Assembly (NCBI GenBank): GCA_015680685.1
Contig: MNCI01001903.1
Span: forward strand, 65,627-129,626
Length of the DNA stretch: 64,000 nucleotides
Direction: 5' to 3'
Source of the DNA: Gnetum montanum
Taxonomy: Eukaryota; Streptophyta; Gnetopsida; Gnetales; Gnetaceae
Shown piece by piece: positions 23,920 through 36,700 of the stretch (positions within the stretch are counted from its first letter, which is position 1; every line of letters starts with the position of its first letter). A model generated the notes under the pieces. That model did not search any database and was not told the DNA's origin. It worked only from the letters and a program-made list of their open reading frames with translations. Both the position numbers and the translations under genes were made by a program.

Positions 23920-24190
23920 AGGCAATGATTAACGGTGCCAGGAGAGGCGATGATCGGTAGTAGGGGAGGCAATGATCGGTAGAGCAAGAGGTAATGATTT
24001 GAGGCATGGGAGGTGATGATCCATTACATGGAAGGTGATGATTCATGGCATGAGAGGCGATGATTTGTAGCATGGGAGGCAATGATCTGCGGCATGGGAG
24101 GTGATGATCTACGACATGGGAGGCGATGATCTGTGGCATGGGAGGTAAGATGGGAGGCGATGATTTGCAGCACTAAAGGTAGCCAAGGAC
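23920..24190. repeat. GATGATC minisatellite in module X
   Basis: About nine degenerate units of 16-30 bp, of the form GGCATGGGAGGYGATGATC. The open frames read through it are by-products of the repeat. Confidence 0.8.
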
Positions 24191-24771
24191 GCATGCATAG
24201 GAAGATGACATGGAGAAACATGAGCAATAGATGATGTAGGTTTTAGGAATAATGACAGTTGGAAGGCATGGCACTGTAGTGGGTCATAAGGCAGTGGTAG
24301 CTAGCAGGCAGTGGTAGCTAGTAGGCAGTGGGCATAGCAAGGTAGTAGATGACCCTGCTAAGGGGTTGGTTTGTTTGTTTTTTTTTATTTTAAATATAAT
24401 TTTTTAAAAAAATTTAGGGCTTAGAATCGAACTTGATACCTCTGACCCTTTTTTTAAAATAAAATTTAAAAATTTTAAAAAACATTTTTTTAAAAAAATC
24501 AAATTAAAAAATTTTAAAAAATACTTTTTAATTTTAAAACTGTACGTAAGTTGAGAATTGTTGTATCTCCCAAAATATAAGTCATATTTTGACAAAATTA
24601 GTACCATTGGAATTGTCTCAGAGAGCACTACGCGTTGAGTTGGAGATAGTGCTATTTTGGTAAACCTAGAAATCAAAAAATTAGAAAAAGTAAGCATTAG
24701 CTTTATTAAATCCTTAATTAACTTAAGTGAAAACTTTCTCTTTACTCCTACCAAGATTCTTGCTATTGTAT

Positions 24772-24779
24772 TATAAATA
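24772..24779 (+). promoter_or_regulatory. TATA box ahead of the plus-strand gene inside A
   Basis: TATAAATA, about 120 nt upstream of the ATG at 24,896, at the right edge of module X. Confidence 0.5.
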
Positions 24780-26037
24780 TGAGGAGAAGAAAGACTTTTC
24801 CTATCACAACTCAATATCAATAAAATATTGAAGGATTCTATTAGTGGAGAAGCTTGAAAATTTTCTACCATTAAAAAATTCTAACCATCCTCATCATGGC
24901 CCCAAAGTTTCAAGCTTCACCTCAACCTCAAGCTCTTTGAAATAACTCTCAATCGACAACTATTATTTTTCATTAAAATAATGTACTCTTTGCTCCTGAT
25001 TATGTTCATAGCTTACTTAGGAAGGAGGGGTTTTAATACTTTACAACCTCAAGGTTATCTAATTTACTTGTCTTCTCAATTTTTAAACTCTTCCATTGTA
25101 AAGGCGTTCTCATGGAGTGATGTGAATAGTATAATAATAAAAAAATTTCCACTTCCCAGTTAGTTTTTGGAGCAATAACAATCCTTCCATATGATATCCA
25201 AATAGCCTTGGATTTTAGCAAGGAGAGGATCCTTTAATTCTATCAATTTCCTATTAAAAATTTAAATCATTTTGCAAAAAGGAATTATTTGATTATGTTA
25301 TTGATTATGTTGTTGTCAAAAGCCAATTTGTTCATGGAGATTTCATCAATGAGATTCACTTTGAATTATTTTTACTTATCTATAGCAAGGTTTTGTGGTA
25401 TAAACACTAATCCTATGTTAATTTTTATTCCATTTACATACTTCATGGTGCAATAACTAGTAGAGTTTATGATTGGTGATTTTCTTTTTTCTTTGCCTAG
25501 TATAATGTCATGATTGAAGTTACATTTTCCAAGAAAAATATCATTGACCCTTCTACCATATGTTGTGTGCCCTTGTTCATGTGTTTGATCCTAAGTTATG
25601 ACCATCCAAATAAATGTTTTAGTTGTTACAATCCCCATTTATGTCTTAAATTTCTCGAAGATGAGAGAGTTATAAGGGGTAGGATCATGGATGCCAAGAA
25701 AGGTTAGAAGGCTTTACAGTAGGCTTAGAATTAGGAGGAAACCAATGAGGTATTTTTATGTATATATTATTTCCTTATTGTTGATTATGTATTTATTTTA
25801 TGTATTTGATAGTGTAATCTGGGCTGCAGAATGAATTGATTCAGAGTGCCTACACAGGCTGAAGATGTTCAAGGTACTTCAACCTTTGGTATGGTTCAAC
25901 TATGAGAACAAATCACACTAACCACTCCCAAGGTATATATATATATATATAATAACTTAGTTTAATGTCTTATTTTCTTTTCTAATAATTTTCTTTTTGT
26001 AAAGGCAATGTACTAGGCAAAGTTTAGGTGGTTGTAA

Positions 26038-27860
26038 TGTAGCGATCGAAAACATTAGTGATTGGAACACCGAGAGGTTGCCAGGTGAATATTTTAACCC
26101 AAGATCTGTGTGAGGGCTGTGTTAGGGAAGAAGGAAGTGGGGCACCCTAAACAGTCTGGTCGATTAGACAGGGACTTAATCGGTGTATCTTAACCTTATG
26201 TAAACGTTCGTTGCAAAGGTGAAACACGTGAGGTAAAGCGATGATTAATAAATGCAGAAATGAAGGAAACGATGTGAAACAACGATAACAGTAAAGAAAT
26301 AGCAGAAGAAACTCGAGTAAGAAAATGCACCATCCCAAGGTCATGGATTTGATTCTTTGCTTTGTTTGAAAGGTGTACAACAAGTCATGCAATGCCAAAG
26401 ACACACAGAGAGCTCAAGGGTAACTAGAATGCTTAAGGGAAAAATGCCAACTATGATTTCTGGAGGTCAACTTAAAAGCCAACTATAACGAGAAGCCAAC
26501 TTTGTTTGCCAAGAAGCCAACCAGTTAATGCAAAAAGCCAACAAGCCAACTATTCTTGCTAATGAAACAAATGCCAACTCTTTGGATAAAATGCCAACAT
26601 TTCTTGCTAACATGAAAATGCCAACGCAAAAAATCCAACCATTTGAGTGTTATTTTCTAGGGTATGTATAGGGCCAGGAGTAAGCGAAAAATGAGGCCTG
26701 GATGCCACGTGTCCTAGACCCCACAAGATGTTGACGTGTTCATACCATATAGATGTGCGATGCTAGACATGAATTTGGCTACGTTGTGACTGTACCTCTA
26801 GGACTGCATGTGCTAAGATCATTGTGCTAACAATGCAAAAAGTGGAACTTATGATCTAGGGCTACGTCTTCCCTGCTCTTACAAGTAGGGTTAAGCGTAG
26901 GAACAATGTTTTGGGGGCTAACCAAGAGGTGTGCAAAATAGAGTGAAATTGCTGATTCTGCCAAGGAGATGACAGAATGAGGAAGATTTTTGTCAAAAAT
27001 TTCTAGATATACCCGAAGATGTCTTGCTGCTTCTGTACCAGTGTTGTGTTACTCACGTTGTCGAGTTCATTAGCATACTTACTACGCTGTGCTACGCTAC
27101 GTAGCGTAGCATAGCATAGCACCTGGTTTTAACTAGAACCTGTGTTAAAGCTGAAAAAATTTGTCTGAGGCTTATTCACGCTAACAACTACAACTTTTTT
27201 CTTTCATGTTGGGAAGCTTTTGAATTTTCTGAACTCATGCTTGAAACATTTGTTGTTTTTGGTATCGTAGCGGCTAGTGTATCCTACTTCCTTGTTTAAT
27301 CCACCAATTTCTAGCAACAAACTTTGCTCAAGGTCTGTGGATCAAGTGGGGCGAGAAGTTTTGGAGGCCAAAGTCTGGTCAAGGTGTCATTTTCTTATTG
27401 GAATCACTTGGCAAGATGGACCTTTCCACTTTGCTTTTGCTACACTATGTAGCGTAGCACCTTGCGTTGACTGAATCTCTCTTTGTCTTTGCAATCACTT
27501 TATCACTTTGCACTTGGACACTTAAGCAACAATTTTTTCAAAGCTTTCTATGTTGCATAGCATAGTAGACTTCTTCACTAGAAAACTTGCTGAACTATTT
27601 TGCTCATCCCAAACACTCTCAACAACTCCTAGCATAGTTTCTAAGTAGACTGTTAGCTGAGTGAATTGTCTAGGTGGGCAGGCCAGAGAGTCCATCGGGC
27701 TTGTCAGCTCTGGAGATAGAAAACTTGCCAAACTAGATAGTCTAATCTCAGTGCCTACATTCTCTTGCCAAACTATCATGAATCTACACTTGTGGAAGTC
27801 CTTGTCTAAATTCGAAGACCCTGGTGAGGCATGAGGGTCTTGAAATTTTATGGTGTTTCA
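26038..27860 (-). repeat. 3' LTR of T (1,823 bp)
   Basis: Ends TGTAGCGATC and GGTGTTTCA on the plus strand. A perfect 22-bp palindrome lies at 27,090-27,111, centred on GCTACGCTACGTAGCGTAGC. The TATA position (about 26,663) reads TATACATA, so this copy's promoter is decayed. Confidence 0.92.
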
Positions 27861-27877
27861 CTGGCCCCTCTTTGTTG
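27861..27877 (-). promoter_or_regulatory. Polypurine tract of T
   Basis: The minus strand reads CAACAAAGAGGGGCCAG before the LTR start TGAAACACC; it matches the tract of E1. Confidence 0.9.
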
Positions 27878-29180
27878 ATGTTTGGAGGATCTGCCTGATA
27901 GACATTGATAAAGAATATGAAACACCATGAAGGATAAGTCACCAACATCACTCTTTGGCGGTTGTTGAGAAGTCGCTTTGCTATGCTTGGGAGTAACATG
28001 ATAGTTGTATAGGGGAAAGGGGAAAGGATAGACTTGAGGGGACAGGTTTAGGAAAGGGTAAGATGAAACTTAGCGGGGTCCCTCGTCAGAGTGCTTGTGA
28101 GAGAGTTGTTCTACATGGACATCTTTTCTTTAACTGGCTTTTGGCCTCTCATTGGAATGGAGAGGGCATTGTGAAATAGCTGGTGTGCCATTTTCTTTGG
28201 GCACATGCTTTTTTTTTGCACTTTGGTGCTTTTATGTTGTTGTTATCCATATTCATTTACAAAAAACCTTGTTGTTGTAGGACAAGTGTTTCCTGCCTGG
28301 GATGAGTTGTGTTACATCCATGTGGGACTTTGACCTACCTACAGATGCTTCCCATGTGGCAAGCTGCATTACGCATGTCATGGACTTTGCGGTTGAGCAT
28401 ATGGGGGGGGGGGGGGACTTTACATGCGTTGAGAAAGCTTGTAAAATGGGTGTGAAAAGAAAAAACTATGGATCTAAGGAATGAGATGACAAAGGTTAAA
28501 GGGGAGGAATAGGATGTGCACTCCTAGGTAGCTAAGCTAGTCAGAGTGGTCACCTCGGAATGATGTGGTGTCCTATTTTCCTAACAAAACGCATCTCTGA
28601 CTGACATTATCTCAACCCGTACCCTGCAAGCACCACAGAAAGCATACTAGAGAAATGTAACCATGAAGCGTAGTTAGGCAAAGGTCTTACTTGCTTCAGA
28701 CATCACTAAAGTGACAAGCATTATTGCTGAGGTAAGTGATGTCTAAAGCAGGAAGGCTGGCAACGGCTCTGGTAGTGCAAGCTGAAGGGGTTAGCACCAA
28801 GGGGGCTAGGAGTTGCGGTGATGTGGGTTCTTAGGAGTTCCCACCCAAGGCAAACATCATGCAGTTCAGTTGTAAGGTGGGAGGCCTAATAATTGAACAT
28901 CTTTTGAGCTTGGATGATGGAAGGGGCTGGAGGGTAGCAACTTTGTGGCTGGGCCACAATAGTGCTGGGGCTCCAGCGGTAGGTGCTGACCATGGAAGCT
29001 ACTACTAGGGTAATGGGCCATGGTAGTGGTAGCTTTGGAAGGTTAGCAAGATGCTAGGGGAAGTGGCATTGCATATGTTCTAGAGGGTGTTCTCTTGTCA
29101 TCGTGGACTACATTATAGAACTACAATGTTCAACCCCGCGTCGGCATTGTGCACACTCACTTATTTGAATGTTCATGGAT
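27878..29180 (-). other. Non-coding 3' region of T
   Basis: No recognisable gene. It contains a run of 14 G at 28,403-28,416 and a stretch (about 28,470-28,620) shared with E1. Confidence 0.6.
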
Positions 29181-29184
29181 TATG

Positions 29185-29660
29185 AGCTAGGAGTGTTGTG
29201 CCGCAAACATAGTTTAAGGTCCTAGTAGACTGTTTGATGTATTGGCTTAAGGTCCCAGCAGACCGCTATGTTAGTTTATCATTGTAGCGAATGGCTATGC
29301 TAGTTTAAGGTCCTAGCAGACCACTGTGCTAGTTTATCATTGTAGCAGATGGTGGATGGGCCAGTTTAAAGTCATAGCAGATGTTCTATGCCAGTTTATA
29401 GTTATGGAAGACTATCTATGCTATTTTATAGTCATGGCAGACTGTGAATGCTAGTTTATGATCTTAGTAGACTATGTGTGCCAATTTATAGTCATGGCGG
29501 ACTATCTGTGCCAGTTTATAGATATGGTGGATTGTGGTTGCTAGTTTATAGTCGTAGCAGACTATGGATGCTATTTTATAGTCATAGCAGACTATGGATG
29601 CTAGTTTATAGTTGTAGCAGACTATCTGTATGCTAGTTTATAGTCATGAAAAACTATGAT
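29185..29660 (-). repeat. Array r3 of T
   Basis: About 13-15 units of roughly 30 bp. Minus-strand unit: AGTC-TGCCAT-GACT or AGTC-TGCTAT-GACT hairpin, then ATAAACTAGCA. Open frames across it are repeat by-products. Confidence 0.9.
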
Positions 29661-29678
29661 GCTTACTTTTCCTCTACA

Positions 29679-32600
29679 TCAGACGAAGTACATCTTTAAG
29701 TACAGATGATTTACAGAGTTTGCAAACTCTCTACCATCCATGTCTGCTAGCTTGAAGGCTCCATTCTCATAGGCTTTTGTAATTACGAATGGACCTTCCC
29801 AATTTGCTAAAAACTTATCCACATGTTCATGCACAGCTTTGAGGACTAGGTCCCCCTTTTTAATCGGCTGTTGATGTAGGTCTGCATGATGCTTTTGCCG
29901 CTGCTTGTCCTGATACCATTTGATACAGCTTAGTGTTTATGCACGCTTCTCCTCTAGGGAGTCGAGATCGATGATCCTTGACTCATTGTTATGTGCCTTG
30001 TTTACGACACTTGAAAGGATCATCCATAGTGATGGTACCTGCAATTTAAGAGGAAACACTGCTTTAGATTTGTAGAATAGGTTGTAGGGGGCCTTACCTG
30101 TAGTGGTCCTACACGTCGTATGGTACGCCAAAAGCACATAGAGGATTTGCTCGTGCCATCGCCTCTTGCTGCTGCTAAGTATTCTTTTGAGCAAGTTGAT
30201 GATGGCTTTATTTTTAGCTTCTACTTAACTATTAGCCTGCGGGTAATATGAAAACAAGAAAGATTTTCTAATGCCAAGGTTGCTACAAAAGGTTTTGGTT
30301 TCTGCACTACTAAATTGTGGCCTGTTATTTGTCACAATAGTCATGGGAAGACCAAACCTTGTTACAATGTTGTCCAAGATGAAGTGGCAAACCTGCTGAG
30401 ATATGTTCTTCCTAAGGGGGTATAGCTTCTACCCACTTCATTAAGTACTCAATGGTAGTAATAATGAATCTATGCCCTACGGAAGACTTAGGTGTTATGG
30501 GTTCTATGATATCTAGTCCCCATCATTGAAATGGCCATGTGATCTACGAAGGGTGCAACTCGGTAGGTGACACGTGTCTAAGGTTTGTGTGACATTGGCA
30601 CATGTCACACGTCTTAACTTTAGCAAAAAAATTGCGTTTCATGCACGGCTAGTAATACCCTAGGCGTCTAATCTTAGCTGCCATGGCTATGGAGCTATGT
30701 GTCCTCCACATAGTCCTTCATGGACTTCGCTAACTATTTTTTGTGCCTCCTCCACACCAAGGCAAGTTAACAGTATTCCATCAAAGGATTTTTTACACAA
30801 GGTATTATCTCCTACCAGGACATACTACTGTGCTCTCTTCCAGATTGCATCGCTTTGGGTAGATGTCAAATCGTGTGGGGTTCACCATGTTGCAGGTAGG
30901 CCTTCATGTTAGCATACCACTCTTAGGTGTTGGCATTGCTCACAGAGGCCACATGTACTTCTTGGGTGATAGGGCCTGTACACTCTGTTATTGAAGAGGG
31001 TAGCATCGTGAACATATGTGACGACACGTTTAATGCTAGTGTAGCTAAGGCATCGACTACTGTGTTCCCATTACATGGCACATGCTATATGTCTGTTGTG
31101 GTGAACTACTGCAACAAGTTTTTAGCCAAATCACAGTAAGGTAGTAAATGGGAAGCCTTACATGTGTAGACCTTAGTGATTTGATTGATGACAAGATGGG
31201 AGTCGCCTCGAATTGCCAAATGTTGAATTTTTAATTACTAGGCTACTAAGATGCCTTTGAGGAGTCCTTCGTACTTAGCTACATTATTTGTACAAAGGAA
31301 CATGAAGTGTAAGAAGGGTTGCATGTTTCCTAAGGGGAATGTAATGACGGTGGTAGCATTTCCACCTCACGTGGTTGAAGTGCCATTGAAATGTAAAGTT
31401 GCCTTAAAATGCAATGGTACAAGATTGACACTGCTAACATGTTCATCAGGGAATTCAGGTTCTATGGTTGCTCAATCGTCAACGGGTGAGGTTGCAAGCT
31501 GCATGGCTATCACTTGGCCTTTTGTTGATGATTGGGCTACGTAATGTAAATCGAATTCCATTAGGCTATCCTGCTACTTTCATACAAGTTTTTTGTGATA
31601 GCCCGAAGTATGTTGTATTTGCATATGATGTTCACTTGGTTGTGGAATAGGTAGTGTCTCCACTTTTTTAGTGCAAACACTAAAGCGAGGAAATTCCTTT
31701 CCACTTCATTATATTTGGCTTCATATGCTATCAATGCATGGCTCAAGTAATAGACTGGGATCTCAACGTCATCCTTTCTTTTTTGGCATAACATTGTTGT
31801 GATAGATGTGTCTGAGGTTGCAAGGTAGATGTAGAAAGGCTTATCCCTCTATGATGGGTGAACAATTGGGAGGTGTAAAAGCTCTTTCTTTAGGTCATCA
31901 AAGGCTTGCTGGCATTGTGTTATCCATTCGAAGTTAACCCCTTTCTTTAGTAATTGTTGCATGGGGTGTAACTGGTCAGTCAACTTTGCTATAAACCTTC
32001 TAATGAATTGTACCCTACCTTGCAACCCATGCAATTCTTTAAGGTTGGTAGGGGGTGCTAGATTAATGATGGCCTTAACTTTGTCAGGGTCCACTCGTAT
32101 TCCAACCTCCAATACTACAAACCCTAGCATGTGTTCGATTTTTACCCCAAAGATACTTCTTTGGATTGAGGTGTATGGCAACATTTGAGGACTATGCCTA
32201 GATTTTTGGGATGGTTAGCAGCCTCTTTAGATTTGATCGCTATGTCATCCACATAGTCGTTTAGTGTTTCTAGGAGGTAGTCACTAGAGATGTATGTCAT
32301 GGCTCTTTGGTAGGTTGCTCCAACATTTTTGAGTTCAAAGGGCATCATAGTGTAACAGAAGGTACCCCTTGGGGTCATGAAAGTGGTTGTTAACTGATGC
32401 TCTGGGCTGATACGAATTTGATTATAGCTGGAGAAATCATCCATGAAGAATAGTAGAGTGTGACCAGTCGTAGTGTCGATAAGTTGATCAATACTCAGTA
32501 GTGGGAAGTCATCTTTGATTGTTGCTTTTTTCAGACCTTGAAAGTCTATACAAATTTGTATTCCTCCTATTTTCTTAGAAACTAAAACAATGTTCAACAG

Positions 32601-33116
32601 CCATTCTGAGTAATCAACTGCCTAGATGAAACCAACTTGATACAGCTTAGTGATTTCATTGCATACGACTAGTGCGATCTTTGGTTTAATTTTGCGAGCC
32701 TTTTGTTTAACTACCTTCATACATGGGTCTAAGACAATGTTATGTTGTATAACCCTCGGATCTAATCATGGCATGTCATTATAGGACCATGCAAATACCT
32801 CGATGTTGTCTTGAAGGATCTTAGATACATCTTTATGTGTTTGCGAATCTAAGAGGGAGCTAAGTTTTAACGTCTTTATTTTCCCCCTAGATGTAGTCAT
32901 AGGAATTTCAATGAGAGGGTCATCGGTTACATCCTCAGCCTCTAAATCTAAGGCTTAGACCAGATGTTCGGGCTAGTTTGGGGATGCTTCTAAGGACGCC
33001 ACAGTGCTATCGGTGGATGATTCCCAATCTATTGACTCTGGGTTTAATTGTCTTGTAAGCTTGCCATGTGAGCCTATCAAGGCTAAAAGTGAAGATAGAT
33101 CATGATGCATGGCCAT
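29679..33116 (-). pseudogene. pol: T pol: RT, RNase H, second RNase H, integrase
   Basis: Start taken at ATG 33,116 (MAMHHDLSSLLALIG, matching LALTGPHG in E1); the stop is at 29,679-29,681. RT about 32,650-31,850 with YVDD at 32,244-32,255; Ty3-type RNase H about 31,850-31,560; second RNase H about 31,440-30,930 (TNNVAKYEGLLKG near 31,260; RGDSHLVINQ near 31,180, catalytic Asp kept, unlike E1). Integrase about 30,700-29,940: CDMC zinc ligands near 30,600, and TNNRPQF where DNGPQF is expected, so the second catalytic Asp is lost. C-terminal GPF domain at about 29,790. Frames are broken by stops and shifts. Confidence 0.9.
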
Positions 33117-33249
33117 TCTTACTCAACTTACCACAATAAGATAAAAGCAAAGTCAAGTGATACCTGTTTGTAGTAACAACGCATAGTAAACATTTGCAAA
33201 GAAACAATGAGATATGAAATGGTTGAAATAATTGCCAACTGTGACACAA

Positions 33250-33500
33250 AGTTTGCAAGCTGCTAGTTTAAGGTCATAGTGGACTACCTGGATGCAAAGT
33301 TGTAGTTTAAAACTGATAGTTTAAGGTCTTTGCGAACCGCTAACTTGGTCGAATTGTGAGTCGTATCTATTAGTTTAAGGTCTTTGTAGACCGTTAATGG
33401 ATTAGGTTTGTAAGTCAAAACTATTAGTTTAAGGTCTTTGTGGACTGCTAACGGGTTATTCTTGCAAAGGTAAGTTGCTAGTTTAAGGTGGAATAAATTT
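33250..33500 (-). repeat. Array r2 of T, upstream of pol
   Basis: Four to five units of about 60 bp. Minus-strand reading includes the perfect hairpin GGTCT-ACAA-AGACC (33,379-33,392) followed by TTAAACTAA. The array lies between the pol start and the antisense promoter. Confidence 0.85.
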
Positions 33501-33766
33501 TCATTTGGGCCCACCTGCTACGATGCAAACAATGATGCTACACTATGGTAGGAGTGTTACGCTATACGGAGCATTCCACATTAATCGGGATGCAATAAAA
33601 GCAAGTTCTTTTTACTGCATTGGCTATAAATAAGGGTTTACCCCTGGTAAAGTCATCATTTTCATTATAAGAGTGCAGAGCCCACATCCAAAGTGTAAAG
33701 CAGTTTTACTGATAAAGAGCAAGGTGATTTAGTGTAGCGATTAACAAAGGATTTGCAACTGAGACG
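33501..33766 (+). promoter_or_regulatory. TATA box and leader of the T antisense gene
   Basis: CTATAAATA at 33,624-33,632, about 140 nt ahead of the ATG at 33,767. Pol starts 500 nt away on the other strand, so the segment 33,116-33,630 separates two diverging coding units. Confidence 0.6.
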
Positions 33767-36700
33767 ATGGCACCTAAAGGAGAATGCAAACACTGAGTGC
33801 TCGCCAAGGTAGATGAGGTAAAAGACACCCTGGGGTGTCTATCATAAGCACATGTTGTAGTATGAGAGGAGACTCCATCGGCTCAGTAAGTTGCTACGCT
33901 ATCTTTGTTTTCTAGGTTTCTGTTGTTGTCTCTTCTTTTTTTCTTTTGTTTCTTGTAATGAAATCCATGTCTTCTATCACCGTTTTGGTTGCCATTTTGG
34001 CTGTTACACTACCATTGTTGTCAATTTGGCTGCGATGGGTATATGGACACTATGCTAAGGTTGCATGTAGTATTTCCCAAACCATCATTGTTGTGACTGC
34101 CTTTCCGCAGAGGTTTAGGTGATCCTGGCAACCTAGCACACGAATAGCATAGCATATAGCCCTTAGGAGGGTTTGGCCACATGTGAGATTTGACAACGTA
34201 ACACGTGTTTAACGCAGTGTAGCTTGAATCATTTTGGATGGTTGAAGATTGGTTGAAACGGTAGTAGTGTATTAAATTCTTTCTTATTTGAAATTCGTAT
34301 TTAATTTTTTTTGTTACGCTAGGCCGGTGTGTTGTAAGACCTTTAGACCAATGCATTGGTAATATTATGTTGCTACGCTTTTGATCTTGTGGTTCTGTTG
34401 GTGAATTTGCCTTAGCTATAAATCTATTATATTACTATGCTTATTTCATTAGTATATTTGTTATGTGTGTTGTGCAAAAGTTACTATAAGGCATAGCCAG
34501 CATTGCTACGCTGTGTGATGCCTGATGGCCATGCTATGCTGTAAGTGTTATTTCATTACATTGCTTGTAATATTTAACTTTATTCTGTTTTTTTTAAATT
34601 TGTGATCGGGGGCTTATGCTATGCTACATGCAAAGAAAGGGTTATGCTACGCTATTTGCAAACAGATAATCATGCTATGCTACATGCGAACTCCATTCGA
34701 ACATAATGCTAACGTTTGCCATTCTGTTGTGTAAGGTGATGTTAAAATCCATTTTGATTATCCTGGAAATTATAGGGATTTTGTGCTGCCTAAGTGAATC
34801 GATGGCCAACGTTCCTCCACCCCATGCACGTGTGGAGTGATAGGTGGTCTAGTTCTAGGAAGATGCACAAGACTTTCTACAATTCCTCCTCTAGCACTTT
34901 AGTGTGATCATTTAGTCACACTTGTCAGTGAAGATAGCAGCCACAATCACAGAAACGCTATTGCTCGAAGCTAAACAGGGCATTCTAAAATTTTTAACTA
35001 ATGGGGTAATCAGGGGTGACCAGGCAGAAGGGTCCAATCAGTGCCCAAAAAGTTTGAGGCATCTGAGTTGGATCTAGGAAATTCCTAAGTATGAATGCTA
35101 TCACCTGTACAACATGTTGTTTGTTGCCCATCACATAGACACCTATTTTTAGAACCCACTAGGAACCGTTTATTTTGCCGATGGGTGAGTTCTGTAAACG
35201 TATTCCATCACGTTATGTAATGCATGCTATGCTAGGTAACAATGTTAACAGTGTATGTGCTTTTTTTTTTGTTTTTTGTGTGTTACCAAGTTTTATATCG
35301 ACAAGAGTGGGCTTCATATTGATACTGATGCCTTGGCTCTGGCATAGATGGCCCTACGGAAGTTTTCCTTCACTGGGAATGTGCGCGTCGACGTGATAGG
35401 CCAATGCGGGGGTGAGTACAACCCGGTACTCCCAGTTTTACAGAAAGTGTAAGGAGGCTAGTTGGTTGGATAGGGATTGGCCATCCCTTAGGTTGATCAC
35501 CGATGAAGACATGTTAGTGGATCTCCCACCATTTCCATTGCTATTTAAGCTTGGTACGCTAGACTATGAATTTATGTTTGCATGTTCGAGTGTTGTTTCA
35601 TTTTTCTTCTATTTTTTTTAATTTTTTTTAACTTTTTTTTTCAAACTACTTCAGTGGAGAAGAAATCCAAGGAGGTCACTATGATTACCTTTGGGCATAA
35701 TGAGTCCAACATCTATTTCAAGTATGGGGAGGTGGAAGAGACCCAGCACTAGCTTGGCAACAGGGCCCCAGACTTGCTCATCAACAACCTTCAGGATGCT
35801 AGGCTCATGGAGTTGTTCTTGGCCATCAACCTAAGTGTCCATGCTACCAGAATTCTTTCCCTAGCCAACTCCTTTTTTGAAAGAGCAGATCGCTTTTGCA
35901 CACGTGTCCATGGTGTGCTAGTGATGCTTGAGATTAACGACCAACTATTTGTGGATCTCTTTGATGTCCCTTTTGATGGCCTCCCCATGGGAAAAAAGAC
36001 CAAAAAGGAGGCAAACCATTAGGGGGACAATGAGTGGCTAGGGGTGGCAAATGACCATAAGGGGATCCTTATTGAAAAGGCCAAGCTAAAAGTGGCCAAA
36101 ACAATTTACCCCATCTTCCGTGCCCATGCTTTCTCCAAGCTACTCTCCCAAGGAAAAATCATTAGGATTGAGCAAGCTCGATAATGATAGAAGTCATGGA
36201 AGAGGGGGCCCATTACAATTGGGCCAAGCATCTTTGCAAAGATTTGCAAGTTGAAATGGTCAAGCTTCATAAGAAGCTTGAATCCTGTTTCAACATGCAT
36301 CATGCCTTCTTTGTAGCCTACCTGTGATGCTTCACGAAATTCTTGATAGTCCGTGAGAATGGAGTCTGGGTGCTACAAAATTATAACCATATTTCTAGAC
36401 TGTGGATTTTCCAAGTCTTCTGTACCACTCGATCCTAGGATCCCCTAGAAGCTATTAGGGAATCATTTTCAATGACAACTAGGGATCGGGTGGCACACAA
36501 CTTCCATGGCCAAGACAGCGTAGGAGAGGCACCCCCTGCTACTATGGGTAGCATGTCAAAGTGGAAACACCTCATTGTGGAGATGATGGCAACCAAGTTG
36601 TAGCATAAAAGGTCTCGCCTAGCTGAGGAGCCTCCCCGTATGGATAAAAAAGGGGGGCAAAAACTACGGTTCAATTTTCGTAGAATGCAGCCTCCCATTG

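Larger units (their letters stand above)
22930..24880 (+). repeat. Module X, left copy, with a 5S-like piece and GATGATC repeats
   Basis: Resembles 48,900-50,650 in the same orientation: the 5S-like piece, the ATTGATGG-type stretches, and TATCTCCCAAA ... GTACCATTGGAATTGTCT. The resemblance fades near 24,690. The outer limits are uncertain. It cannot be one LTR of an element whose other LTR is the right copy, because the right copy lies outside element A while the left copy lies inside. Confidence 0.55.

Noticed and set aside
23837-24227. Open frames encoding repeated IIASHxxxHHLP peptides
   Set aside because: They are translations of the GATGATC minisatellite; every frame is open because of the repeat, and no start or codon signal supports a gene.
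24404-24871. 155-codon minus-strand frame in module X
   Set aside because: Low-complexity Lys/Phe/Leu from an A/T tract; overlaps the TATA box of the plus-strand gene.
28403-28416. Run of 14 G as a structured element
   Set aside because: A single homopolymer that may be an assembly artefact; no counterpart in E1 at the same place.
29448-29636. Open frame of repeated YSRSRLWMLVYS-like peptide
   Set aside because: By-product of array r3, antisense to the element.
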